The notes beneath the pieces were generated by a model. The model saw only the letters and a list, made by a program, of their open reading frames with translations. It did no database searches and was not told the DNA's origin. DNA of 64,000 nucleotides, taken from positions 48,300,923 through 48,364,922 of the forward strand of contig OZ024854.1 of assembly GCA_964017155.1 (NCBI GenBank). Direction: 5' to 3'. Made by a program: the position numbers and the translations under genes. The first letter of the stretch is position 1. The number at the start of each line of letters is the position of its first letter. The stretch comes from Oasisia sp. SBJ-2009 (lineage: Eukaryota; Annelida; Polychaeta; Sabellida; Siboglinidae). Of this stretch, positions 39,901 through 51,600 are shown piece after piece.

Positions 39901-42900
39901 CATACATCACTTGAATCATTTACTGAAGGTGGAACGTCACCGGCATTTGTCAACTAAACGGAAGGAGTTGTCAGGCACACGACTGTCACTCAAAGGAAGG
40001 AGTTGACAGAAACATTCAGTCATAACACCCCAGTGGAGACTGGAGCTGACAAAACTGCCGGTGATGTGTGGTCATCTGATTGTGGTTGTGTGACAGGTAA
40101 CATCCTGGCAGGTGAGGAAATACAGGCGCACCTCAAGTACATCATGGATGACCGGTCACCTGAAACTGACCACCCTCTCGGGGTGCTGACCACCGCTGAC
40201 CGTGACACCTGGACCAACCTGAGACAACAGCTGGAGGCTGCAGGTAGGTCACCTTGATGTTTAACAGGCACATATGGGTCGCCTTGACCTTTGTAGAGAA
40301 CACAAGTACATAACTTCACCTTTACAGGGGCAACATGTAGGTCACATTGACCAACATAGATCACCTTGACCATTATAGAGGCAACATATAGGTCACCTTG
40401 ACCATTTCAGAAGCAACATGTAGATTACCTTCACGTCAACTTGACTTTTATACAGTCGACATGTATATTACCTTCACCTTTACACAACCATCATGTAGAT
40501 TACATTCACCTTCATGGAGGGTGGTTGTAGATTATCTTGACTTTTCCAGAGACAGCATTGATCACACTGACTTATACACATCTGTTTTGAAAATGCCAGT
40601 ACAATGTACAATAGCCTACTATCTCGCAGTGCCAAATTAGGTTTCATTCTCAACTTAAATTCATGCTTACCATATCCAGACAGTGCTACTTTCTGGTAGG
40701 TGGTTATAAAATTCACAATTCAGTTAGTTCAGTTAACTTGAGACTTACGCAGTTAATGGGCTAATAAAGATTTCTGTATATTTCAATAGCCATATGTAAT
40801 ATTTATATGCATGAAAATCAAGACTAACCGGTAATCTTTTTAGCTTTGATGTTTTATCTGCTCTAGTAATTAAATCTGGAGCCAGAGATTGATGAAGGAG
40901 TGAAATACACTCAAGCCTAACTGTACGATCACTCCAGTGTTGTAGCCACTTCATAGAGGGTGACCCTAGGTTAGTCCAAAGTATGTTCCTCCTACAATAA
41001 CATGTAACCAACATTAATCTGACTATTAAGGTCACTTTTGGCACTGGACAAGTGCCCTGAGTAATAAGCTGACCTTATTAGTTGGACTGATTGTCTACAC
41101 GTTCCCCCTACAATAACATGTAGACAACCAGTCCCACTAATAAGGTCACCTTGGTAATCAGGTCACTTGTCCAGTGCCAAAAGTGACCTTAATAGAGAGG
41201 TAATTTTTATTGTTAAGGAAATGGCGAGAAGCTGCGTCTCATCGACAGTGCCCTCTTTGCCCTCGCCCTCGACGACACCGGCCACGAGGACGTGAGGCAG
41301 ATCTCAAAGTCCTTCCTCCACTCTGATGGGGTAAACAGGTAAGAAGGGTAACTAACTACAGTGTAGTAACAACCATTGTAGGGTAAGCAGGTAGGCATCA
41401 TCAGTGTGTCTCACCAGCCACGCCAAGACGTCTAGGAAAAATATTACAATGGCCCATTTCCTTCTGTGGCTGGTGCTCACAGCTTCTCTGAGCTCATTTT
41501 GGATATTATAGTTCATTCTGCTCCCCTTTGCTAAAGTAAAGGTATTTTGATAGTCCTGCGTACTTGTGATGCCACTGAGGTGATTATGTTTTATTACGGG
41601 GAAGTTATGAATTCACTTCAAGATGCCTGCAAATGGCAGGTCTGACTTTGACTAATTCGGTCCAAGTTAAGTGATATATGCAACTGTCAGGTTACCGTTA
41701 TGGTCAGACAGTGGGCAGTGCAAACTACCAGGAAGTCATTCGCAACTTTAAAAAAATGACTGTTCATTCAGATTATCAATGTGGCTGCTAAGGTAGGGTT
41801 TAACTGTACTAATCTATTAAATATCATCTTACAGTGATCCATTTAATTATACCCATTACACATGCCAACCAGTTATAGTGGTAACCATAATTACCAGAAT
41901 GCATTAGTTAGTCTTGTGTTAGTACATTATTTTCCTGCCAGGTGGTTTGACAAATCCTTCTCGCTGATCTTGGACAAGAACGGGAAAGCGTGTGTGAACT
42001 TTGAGCACTCGTGGGGTGATGGGGTCGCTGTGCTGAGGTATTTCAACGAGGTATTCACTGACACGACAACTCGCCCCCGAATCAACCCTGACTCACGACC
42101 TGCACCGGTTGACTCGGCCAGTGCTGTCCTCAAACTAGGTCAGTTATTGGTGGAATTTTGTAGACAGCTGTCCTCAAACTAGGTCAGGTATTGGTGGAAT
42201 TTTGTAGACAGCTGTCCTCAAACTAGGTCAGTTATTGGTGGAATTTTGTAGACAGCTGTCCTCAAACTAGGTCAGTTATTGGTGGAATTTTGTAGACAGC
42301 TGTCCTCAAACTAGGTCAGTTATTGGTGGAATTTTGTAGACAGCTGTCCTCAAACTAGGTCAGTTATTGGTGGAATTTTGTAGACAGCTGTCCTCAAACT
42401 AGGTCAGTTATTGGTGGAATTTTGTAGATAGCTGTCCTCAAACTAGGTCAGTTATTGGTGGAATTGTGAAGACAGCTGTCCTCAAACTAGGTCAGTTATT
42501 GGTGGAATTTTGTAGACAGCTGTCCTCAAACTAGGTCAGTTATTGGTGGAATTTTGTAGATAGCTGTCCACAAACTAGGTCAGTTATTGGTGGAATTTTG
42601 TAGACTGCTGTCCTCAAACTAGGTCAGTTATTGGTGTAATTTTGTAGACTGCTGTCCTCAAACTACGTCAGTTATTGGTGGAATTTTATAGACAGCTGTC
42701 CACAAACGAAGTCAAATGCAGATTGTGTTTTGTGCATTTTTAGATTTCACTGATTATAAGCTTAACAATTATACCGTATTTCTTTAAATATCTTTGATAG
42801 TTTTTTATGTGTTTAAGAAAATTCATTATTAAAGCTTTATGACATTTTGAGATATTGATACATTTGAACTAATAATACATGCCATGTGTTACTGGATTTT

Positions 42901-45900
42901 TTTAAATTTAAAACTACAGTGTACACATTAAAAATATTTCTTATCTGCCCAGGTGGACAGACGTATGGGGCTCATGTGTAAAACACACCAGGGCGATCTA
43001 ACACCTGGCGGGTCATGTGTAGAACACACTTGTGTGACCTAACATCTGGCGTGTCATGTATAGAACACACTTGTGTGATCTAACACTTGGCGGGTCATGT
43101 ATAGAACACACTTGTGTGACCTAACACCTGGCGGGTCATGTGTAGAACACACCAGTGTGATCTAACACCTGGCGGGTCATGTGTAGAACACATCAGTGTG
43201 ATCTAACACCTGGCGGGTCATGTGTAGAACACACCAGTGTGGCCTAATACCTGGCATGGTAGTGTATAGAACACACCAGTGTGACCTAACACCTGGCATG
43301 GTAGTGTATAGAACACACCAGTGTGACCTAACACCTGGCGGGTCATGTCTTGCAGAATGTAGGGGGTGTCATCAGCGAATGTTGGTCATGTGACAGTCTC
43401 AAGATGATCTGAACAGTGGGAGGGGGGTTGTTGGTTCCTGATGGAAGTGGCACTAGCAAGTCTAGGCTCCTCTCAATCTCTTTTTTGCCTCATTCTGAGG
43501 GACTTATCACTCAGAGCCGATCACATCTAGGTATCTGTATTAACCCATCGGCCCCGTCCACCTACACTTTTTTTTTTCCTCATCTTCAACCACCTGAATT
43601 AATTAAGCTGACAGTGTTTATGGTACACAGAGGATGAAGACAGTAGTGGGTTTATGTTTCCAGAATTTACGTTGACACAAGGAGTGAAAGAAGGAATCAA
43701 ACAGGTGAAGGAAGAGTTCAGCCAACGTGCAGACAGTATCCTGTTGAACTACATCCAGTACGGAAGGTTTGGGAAGAATTTCCTCAAAAAACAACGACTA
43801 AGTCCGGATGGCATGATGCAGCTAGCTATCCAGGTATGCTTTTTCTTTCTGGCTACATGTATTGCGGTCACCTGTTTTTGGGCTTAGCATGTCTTTGCCA
43901 TCTTTTTCTAGGCTTACTGTATCTTGTTTTAGCATAGCAATAGATTGTCATATCTTTCATCGCTTACAATGCTACTGTTATGTTGCTCTAAGCTAACCAT
44001 ACTAATGCCATCTCTTCCTTGGCTTACTGTTTCTAATAAATGGTCAGTATATTAGGGTAAATAACTTTTTCTAAAAATGTGTTAAACCTTTTCAGTGGGC
44101 CTTTTCAACCACCAGTCAAACGACCCAATCAGAGTGCTGAAGACTGGTCCAGTTACTGTTATGAAAACTGTTTTTTATTCATTTTTTTATAAGATGAGTA
44201 ATTTTTGAGATCTGAAAATAAATAAAAATATGACAGTTTGCCAGGAGCAGGATGCTTAGAGAGTAGTAGTATCATGATGTGACCTGATTGACCTTGCCCT
44301 GGCAGCTGGCATACTACAAGCAGTATGGGCAGACAGTGGCAACGTATGAGTCCGCAAGCACCGCCGCCTTCAAACACGGACGCACGGAGACAGTTCGCTC
44401 TGCAACCATGGCAACGAAGAACGCATGCAAAATGTTTGGACAAGGAAGCAAGGCGAGTGCGTCAGAAGTACGAGCCGCATTGGAGGAATGTTCCAAGGTT
44501 CACGGACAGCTGACGAAGGATGCTGCCATGGGTGAGTCACAAAACACAGCGCTGACGAAGGATGCTGCCATGGGTGAGTCACAAAACACATGGACAGCTG
44601 ACGAAGGATGCTGCCTTGGGTGAGTCACAAAACACATGGACAGCTGACGAAGGATGCTGCCATGGGTGAGTCACAAAACACATGGACAGCTGACGAAGGA
44701 TGCTGCCATGGGTGAGTCACAAAACACATGGACAGCTGACGAAGGATGCTGCCATGGGTGAGTCACAAAACACATGGACAGCTGACGAAGGATGCTGCCT
44801 TGGGTGAGTCACAAAACACATGGACAGCTGACGAAGGATGCTGCCTTGGGTGAGTCACAAAACACATGGACAGCTGACGAAGGATGCTGCCTTGGGTGAG
44901 TCACAAAACACATGGACAGCTGACGAAGGATGCTGCCATGGGTGAGTCACAAAACACATGGACAGCTGACGAAGGATGCTGCCTTGGGTGAGTCACAAAA
45001 CACATGGACAGCTGACGAAGGATGCTGCCATGGGTGAGTCACAAAACACATGGACAGCTGACGAAGGATGCTGCCATGGGTGAGTCACAAAACACATGGA
45101 CAGCTGACGAAGGATGCTGCCATGGGTGAGTCACAAAACACATGGACAGCTGACGAAGGATGCTGCCTTGGGTGAGTCACAAAACACATGGACAGCTGAC
45201 GAAGGATGCTGCCATGGGTGAGTCACAAAACACATGGACAGCTGACGAAGGATGCTGCCATGGGTGAGTCACAAAACACATGGACAGCTGACGAAGGATG
45301 CTGCCATGGATGAGTCACAAAACACATGGACAGCTGACGAAGGATGCTGCCTTGGGTGAGTCACAAAACACATGGACAGCTGACGAAGGATGCTGCCTTG
45401 GGTGAGTCACAAAACACATGGACAGCTGACGAAGGATGCTGCCTTGGGTGAGTCACAAAACACATGGACAGCTGACGAAGGATGCTGCCATGGGTGAGTC
45501 ACAAAACACATGGACAGCTGACGAAGGATGCTTCCTTGGGTGAGTCACAAAACACATGGACAGCTGACGAAGGATGCTGCCATGGGTGAGTCACAAAACA
45601 CATGGACAGCTGACGAAGGATGCTGCCTTGGGTGAGTCACAAAACACAGCGCTGACGAAGGATGCTGCCATGGGTGAGTCACAAAACACAGCGCTGACGA
45701 AGGATGCTGCCATGGGTGAGTCACAAAACACAGTGCTGGTCTGTGTCATCTGTATGTAGAAATGTCTGAGCATATCGTCATCTGTTCCACATATCTTGGA
45801 CTGAAACAGCTGTGCAAGTTCATCAATGTGGTTTGCAGGTCTTTTTAGTTCACCCCCCAGACCTTTGATTTGACGGTAGGGATCTTGAACACTAATAAAC

Positions 45901-47539
45901 CATTGGCTCTGTCTCTCACTGGTGGCGCTGTTATTTAATGTAAGCAGCAATGCAACTGCACCTTAGACAACAATGGATTTGTTTAATGTAAGCTCAGTTG
46001 TTGAGGTTCTTACCTGTTTACTTGTGCACTTACATTGAACTATTTACATACTCCATCCCATTATCAGAATTCCAAATTGAAGCAGTTAAATTAGGTTATT
46101 ATACACCATTTTTAAACCAGTAGGCCTAATGGCACACTCTTCATGGCTACATGAGTCTAACGTGCACAAAGTTTAACCCAGGCATTGGCAGCAAGCCCAG
46201 GGGCTATTCCAGACAGTAAGATAATAAACAAGACAGGATGCTCAAACCTTGCATTTGCTAAATGAAATTTCAAGCCATTATCCATGAGGGCACATTTGCA
46301 AATACTGACTAATCTGATGGGATGCCACTATTTTACCCTTCACGCAATTACTTTTGAAGAATTGTTGCTGTGATATGCATGTTTATGTGACATGGAACAA
46401 TTGTGGAAAATTGTATTAAATATTATGAACAATTGTAGTAACTATGCAGAAAAAGTATGATGTTATTATTTGATCTCACCGTGTATTCAAAGTATCACTT
46501 TGTGGTTATTAGCAGTCAGTGAGTAATCTGAAAAGTAATGTCGATGTTCTCTGACTTAGTAATTGACCAGTTCGTTGTGTCTGTGGACAGGTCAAGGGTT
46601 TGACCGCCACCTGTTTGCTCTGCGCTACCTGGCCGAAGCGAGCGGTCAGTTACCAGAGCTGTACACTGACCAGGCATACAAGGACCTCAACCATGTGATC
46701 CTCTCAACGTCCACTCTCTCTAGTCCAGCAGTCTTCATTGGAGGCTTTGGACCAGTCGTCCCTAATGGCTTCGGAATCGGTCAGTTTCTCCTGGTGTAGA
46801 AAGATTCTGTGAACTGTTGTCACTGTTGTCATTGATTGCATTTGTATTTCATAAACAGTATAGAACTTTTTTTGTAACTTTACATCTAAAGTTGCGTGTT
46901 ACTCATTTCTTAATAAAATATTTCTAATGTTTTATGCACTGTATATGCCCCAATATTTTTAATCTGTAAGCTTTAAGCATTGTTCACAATTTTAATATTT
47001 CATGTTCACATTTGTAGAAAAACTCAAGATCCTAAATGTACCCTGTTGGCATTGTAGATAAGGCAGGTTTGTTAAAGTACACAGCCTTTAAATGACAGAG
47101 ACTGCAAATGTGTGGGTACATAAATAATTATTGTACTTAACTTGTCTGAATTTGTGTAATGGAACAGGCAATCTGCCTTTACGCTACATGTGTTAAATAT
47201 ACTGACCTCTTAGTGGCCCAAGTGATTTGTTAGGCTTTTGTAATGTCTGTAGCCATTTGTCAGAATTTAGATCAGTTCATTTTCCTGTATGCCTGGTGGC
47301 ACCCAGATCAATATTATGTACAACAAACAAAATGCGTTACTGCCGTACACTGTACATTGACATCATGAATGCCCAAACAAATGACTGGTGTTATTCTTGC
47401 AGGGTATGGGGTGGCTGATGACGTGATGGGGTGCATTGTGACGGGGTACAAGGGCAACCAGAACGTGGATGAGTTCCTGGGGTGTATGCAGGAGGGCCTG
47501 GATGACATCCACAGGGTGCTACAGGAAACAGAGGCGTAA
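33918..47539 (+). CDS. CPT2: Carnitine O-palmitoyltransferase 2, mitochondrial; 14 exons (first inferred)
   Basis: Exons: 33918-33983 (inferred), 35161-35222, 35948-36135, 36495-36554, 37900-38003, 38677-38915, 39603-39700, 40097-40243, 41218-41338, 41942-42138, 43664-43833, 44306-44531, 46591-46779 and 47403-47539 (TAA). All junctions are GT-AG and in frame, giving about 667 aa (human 658, five exons). CPT2 converts acylcarnitine and CoA to acyl-CoA on the inner mitochondrial membrane for beta-oxidation. Conserved blocks are [51 protein letters not shown], and NFEHSWGDG with the catalytic His (codon near 42006, residue about 384). Further blocks are [30 protein letters not shown] and [10 protein letters not shown]. 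Exon 1 ([20 protein letters not shown]) is Arg-rich without acidic residues, as a mitochondrial presequence should be. Without it, translation would start at the ATG at 35167. Junction arrays follow exons 10 and 12. The gene appears intact. Confidence 0.96.
35520..35742 (-). mobile_element. tRNA-derived SINE in CPT2 intron 2
   Basis: Read on the minus strand from about 35742, the head holds an A-box-like TAGTGTAGTGGTTA (box at 35727-35737). An anticodon-arm-like palindrome CCTGGCTAACCAGG follows, then a degenerate B box GGTTCAATAT (35685-35694). The arrangement resembles a tRNA-Glu/Asp-type head. The body continues to about 35520 without a clear tail, so the end is approximate. It is too degenerate to be a working tRNA gene. 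Confidence 0.65.
37534..37858 (-). mobile_element. tRNA-derived SINE just upstream of the CPT2 exon 5 acceptor
   Basis: On the minus strand from 37858 there is an A box TGGCTCAGGTG (37834-37844) and a B box GGTTCGAATC (37792-37801), spaced as in tRNA genes. A body follows, ending near GCGCTATATAAAAA at about 37540. That tail, with AAAGCGCTTT nearby, is common in repeats of aquatic invertebrates. The head lies only about 40 bp before the exon 5 acceptor (37898-37899). The orientation is opposite to CPT2. Confidence 0.8.
40233..40530 (+). repeat. Decayed about 31-bp repeat running from the CPT2 exon 8 donor
   Basis: Exon 8 ends GCTGCAG/GTAGGTCACCTTGA. Downstream words of the form CAACATGTAGGTCACCTTGAC recur about eight times with substitutions (for example near 40330, 40360, 40387 and 40418). 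Several keep a GTAGGTCA or GTAGATTA donor-like core. This is an aged junction array. Confidence 0.65.
41023..41195. mobile_element. Hairpin MITE directly before the CPT2 exon 9 acceptor
   Basis: The two halves (about 41023-41105 and 41108-41195) are inverted copies, perfect over the outer 32 bp (beginning CTATTAAGGTCACTTTTGGC) and well matched further in (ACTAATAAGGTCA, TGTCTACA). The element ends 21 bp before the exon 9 acceptor AG (41216-41217). The words CCTACAATAACATGTA occur both inside and just upstream (about 40990), suggesting a flanking partial copy. Confidence 0.8.
42121..42716 (+). repeat. 44-bp array spanning the CPT2 exon 10 donor
   Basis: About 13 units. Each holds GCTGTCCTCAAACTAG, the last 16 nt of exon 10 (AVLKL), then donor GTCAGTTATTGG and TGGAATTTTGTAGACA. 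Exon 10 ends at 42138. Copies are nearly identical, with a few base changes in the distal ones. The 44-bp unit is not a multiple of three. Confidence 0.95.
42955..43350 (+). repeat. 41-bp array in CPT2 intron 10, second array
   Basis: About nine to ten units of the form GACCTAACACCTGGCGGGTC plus ATGTGTAGAACACACCAGTGT. It lies in the same intron as the exon 10 donor array but about 310 bp before the exon 11 acceptor. No exon sequence is recognised in the unit, so its origin differs or its parent junction is lost. Confidence 0.93.
44503..45738 (+). repeat. 46-bp array spanning the CPT2 exon 12 donor
   Basis: About 27 units. Each contains ACAGCTGACGAAGGATGCTG and CCATGG, the last 28 nt of exon 12 (GQLTKDAAM), then donor GTGAGTCACAAAACACATG. 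Exon 12 ends at 44531. Two unit types alternate (CCATGG and CCTTGG), and a shorter 36-bp type with ACAGCGCTGACG sits at both ends of the array. Each copy keeps a strong GTGAGT donor. Confidence 0.96.
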
Positions 47540-47968
47540 CAGTGGCTGTGTTTATACCCTGTAACAGATGCTCCAACGTCGATGCTACGTGCATCATACT
47601 CATAACTCTAGCACAACTCTATGCAACTTTTTTTATATAATCTACAGCTAATAATATAATCGCACAGCTAATTTATATCACTAATGAAATGTTTATAGTG
47701 ATGGCAGTAGTTATAGTGATGTAGGGGATGTTCTACAATTGCCCAGGTGTTTGATTATTGCTCGGATATTGCAAAACATTATGGTAAAGTATTCATGTGA
47801 AATCTATCATAGTAGACAACTTAATGAAATAATTATCAATGATTGTAGGAAAATCATGCCACAACAAATTGTTTGCTCTGTATGGTTACATTACATGCCA
47901 CGTTTTGCCAGTTTTGTAGTTATTGTATTGGATTTAGATTAACTTTACTTTTAACTTTTTTAATACTT

Positions 47969-48699
47969 AAAGTTGTATTCTGACTTCCGCCATGTTTAAA
48001 ATAAAATGTTCCACTAAACCAGCATTCTCCATACACTATATATTGTTTTTCTCAACTACCTATCAACTTATTTTCACATAATATGCCATTTTAAGATAAA
48101 AGGAGCAAAAGACGAAAAATTGTCCTGGCGAGCCTCGCCAGTTAGAATTCACTGATTGGTTTAGACCTCGAAGAAGGGAATTCCAGTGAAAAGCGCTGTC
48201 AGGAGGGGGCCACACTAAAAGGCGGGCCACAATTGGCAGACCGCACGGAAATGGCATACCACATTCACAAAGATGCCACCGCTCGATACGTTCCATATTT
48301 ACGGCATGCCCAGTTGCCCACATACAAACTATCGCTGGCTACGCGCCTGTACGGTCTATGGCTAATTGAGGATGATTTAAACAACTAGGGCCCGTTTAGT
48401 TGCCTAGTGGCGCCTCTAGCGACTAACATGGATTTGTGGAACCCCATTGTGGCCCGCCTTTTAATTTGCCCCATCGTTTACTTACGTTGACCGGAGAGTT
48501 CCGATGGTAAAAATAGATCAACTTTTTGGAAACTCTAGAGCCGTTGTTTGTTGCAAACTTATATTTGATCAAATGACGTATAAAACCACAAAGGGAGACA
48601 TGTAGTAGGAAGTATACTAATAAGCAAATATCGGTCATGGTGTACATTGACTTTTCTAAAATGCGTTAAAAATGGGAAATTATGTCAGAATGCAACTTT
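47969..48699. mobile_element. TTAA-flanked MITE with a nested element
   Basis: The 16-bp ends AAAGTTGTATTCTGAC (47969-47984) and GTCAGAATGCAACTTT (48684-48699) are inverted with one mismatch, and TTAA stands at both edges. TTAA is the target of piggyBac-group transposons, so this may be a piggyBac-type MITE. The ends do not match a family I know. Inside, 48216-48233 (TAAAAGGCGGGCCACAAT) is the exact inverse of 48446-48463, marking a nested 248-bp element. The right end is shared with 5640-5845. It lies about 430 bp past the CPT2 stop codon and includes a candidate polyadenylation signal AATAAA at 48000-48005. Confidence 0.8.
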
Positions 48700-51600
48700 A
48701 AAATCCTACTTGCTTTATTTGGTTATTATTTTGATATATTGTTCTGCATATGTTTGCAACTCAGGGATTGTGTTGAATTGATTACTGCACATAGTATTAT
48801 GTATGTCGTTATGGCATTAACAAATACACGAAAATTGTTCATATCATTAAGATAGTATTGAATTGATTACTGCACATAGTATTAATTGTTATGTATATCA
48901 TGATGACATTGACAATTAAAGGTAAATGGTTCATATCAGTAAGGTAGTATTGAATTGAATTGATTGTATTTGTCCACATATTTTGTTCACTACCCCTGTT
49001 TTTCACCAGCTTACACAACTATTCTATGCCAAAGGAATTAATCTAGTTTTCAAAATTTAGAATTACATCACATAATTATATCTGAGTGATGATCATGATG
49101 CGACTAGTAGTAGTATAGTATAGTCTATAGACAGTGATTTTATTGTCAAGCATCCTGTGAAAGATTAAAACAAATAATCACTAAAGCTAACCCCCAGAAC
49201 ACCTTCTTTGGATCCTCCCCTGATAAGAAAAGAACTCGGTATAACATCAATATTACAAATTTAACAGATTAAAATGTTGGTTGGCGCCGCTGTTGGATTG
49301 GCGCTAAGGTCTATCCCAGATCCAGGGATTCTACATTCAAAATAAACGTCGCCCTCTTGTGGATTGTTTCACAAATAACGACGGAATATCCAACAGAGGT
49401 CGCCCTTGTAGCTAATGCGTTGATTGGCAGAAAATCTGGAAATTTATCCATCCGCGGAATACCGGATTAGAACGACGAACAGACAGACAAATACTGGAAA
49501 GGAAAAGAGAATCAACATCGTACATTTGTTACATCAAACAGTGACAACCAGAAAGCTCGCAAACTACCAGAGGTAGCTAGCCTTGTATATAGGCATCTAA
49601 CACGCCCTCACATCGCGAACGCACTTTCCAAAACACACAGAAGTGTCAAATTTGTCTTCCCGAAGACCACATCAACATCGTTTGAAAGCTGCGTTTCATG
49701 CAGTCCGACCGTGACCCTGTCATATTACTCATAAGCGGTATAAAACTATCATATAATTCTCGGCGTTAACCGTGAGCAAATGGGTTAGGGTGGTCGATTA
49801 ATGAAGTTTTCATATATAACATGGAATGTGTAGTTAAACTGTTTTGTAGTCCAAGAACTGTTTACTTCCCGTTCCGTAAGACCGAACTGCGATCAATCGT
49901 GTTCAGGAAAGTGTATCAGTCTTCCTGATGAATTTTATTGTTGTTAAAATATTGTTATAAATGTTAACAACATCCTTTACAGATTTACAAGTAAGTTAAA
50001 CTCATGTTCATATTTATTCTTTCTAGATACCCTACCCTACATTCATGAATACTATTTTAATAGATAGTATGCACAAGTGTATGGTACTCTGTGGTAATTC
50101 TGAGGTAGGTGAAGTCTGGGATATGAGCCAATTTTGTTAAATGTAATTAACAAAGGAGCAATCATTTGAAGCTGAACCAGATTTGTTCGATAGTAGCCCT
50201 ACCTATAAATTGCGACCTCTACAGCATGGAGAAATTATATAAATACTGACTGTATGTTTCCAGTGATGATGAACATAATGTACCCAGCAGCAAACAACAA
50301 CCCGTGATTTCACATGTTCTGTAAGTGAATTCTAGAGTTCAACTGGCTCAATTCACCTGAATTCACCAGATTCTGTGAACATATTTAGTGTGTCGACACG
50401 TGTTTCCCGTGAAATCCCGAGTTTTTTACGTGATGACTCGTGCCAGTGAAACTGTACCAGTTCTAACCAAGTACGACTCGTGTCAAACTCGTTCAAACTT
50501 GTGACAACAGACAGAACACGTGTATTCACGTGAATACACATGAAAACACATACTGGTGGAGTGGTACCAATTATGAACCAGTATGACACGTGCCAACTGG
50601 TTCAGAAATGGTTCCTTGTCTCCTGGGTAAATGCAATATGCCAAATTTATGTATTTCAGATAAGTTGAATTTGTTTGTGTTTTGAGCAGTGAGCACCAGT
50701 ATTATTTTGTTGTTCCAGGAGTTAAACCTGATGCAGGACTAGATGTTCCTTTTGTTTTGCTCAGAAATAAAAACCTGCTTATCTAACTAGTGTCAATTGA
50801 TGATTGCTGTTAGTAGTATGCACGCTGGATACTGGATTACAATCCATTTTGAGACCAAGATAGTAAATTATTTATCATTTGTTTCTTGAGGATGGGACAA
50901 AATTAAATTTGTATTTAAAAATGGAATATGTGAACTTTTTTCCACTGTTTGATTTGATAATTCACAGCTATATAAACGAATATTGTTCGAATATTTTTCT
51001 TCTTGTTCTCCGCCGCAAAAAATCGGTACCGAACGATCTGACTTTCTGACTTCACCATGAAAACGCCAAGAAATCCGCCAAATTTCTCTTCACATATCTT
51101 ATATACATATTTTATACACACACTAGGTTACAAAATAAAATTGCTAACATTACTGAAACAAAATTACACTTCATAAAACAAACTTATGCAAAACTCGCCG
51201 GCAATGTGGCGTTACCGCCATCAGCGGCGGTTACACATCTAGGTCTATGATTATGGTGGTACCATAATATCGGTATTGTATCGGATCATTTGTTAGCAGT
51301 GTCGGGTTAAGGTCAGAGTTTAGGGTAAGTTTATGACTAGTTAAAGTTAGCTTCGGGTGTTAGATATAAAGGACCATATTACTTTTCACCATGAAATTAT
51401 GGTGGCTCCTACTATGACAGAACCATTATTGCCTTAATAGGAGCTACCGACCCCAATTTGTAAAAGTTATATAAATGTTTTATTCAATTTGAGTGAAATT
51501 CCAGATTCACCCCATCCTTAGTGTTTCACTGGTGAATGTCTACATGTGCCGGACAAAATGTGCGATATGCATTTGCTACTTATTGGGGCAGTTTATTAGA

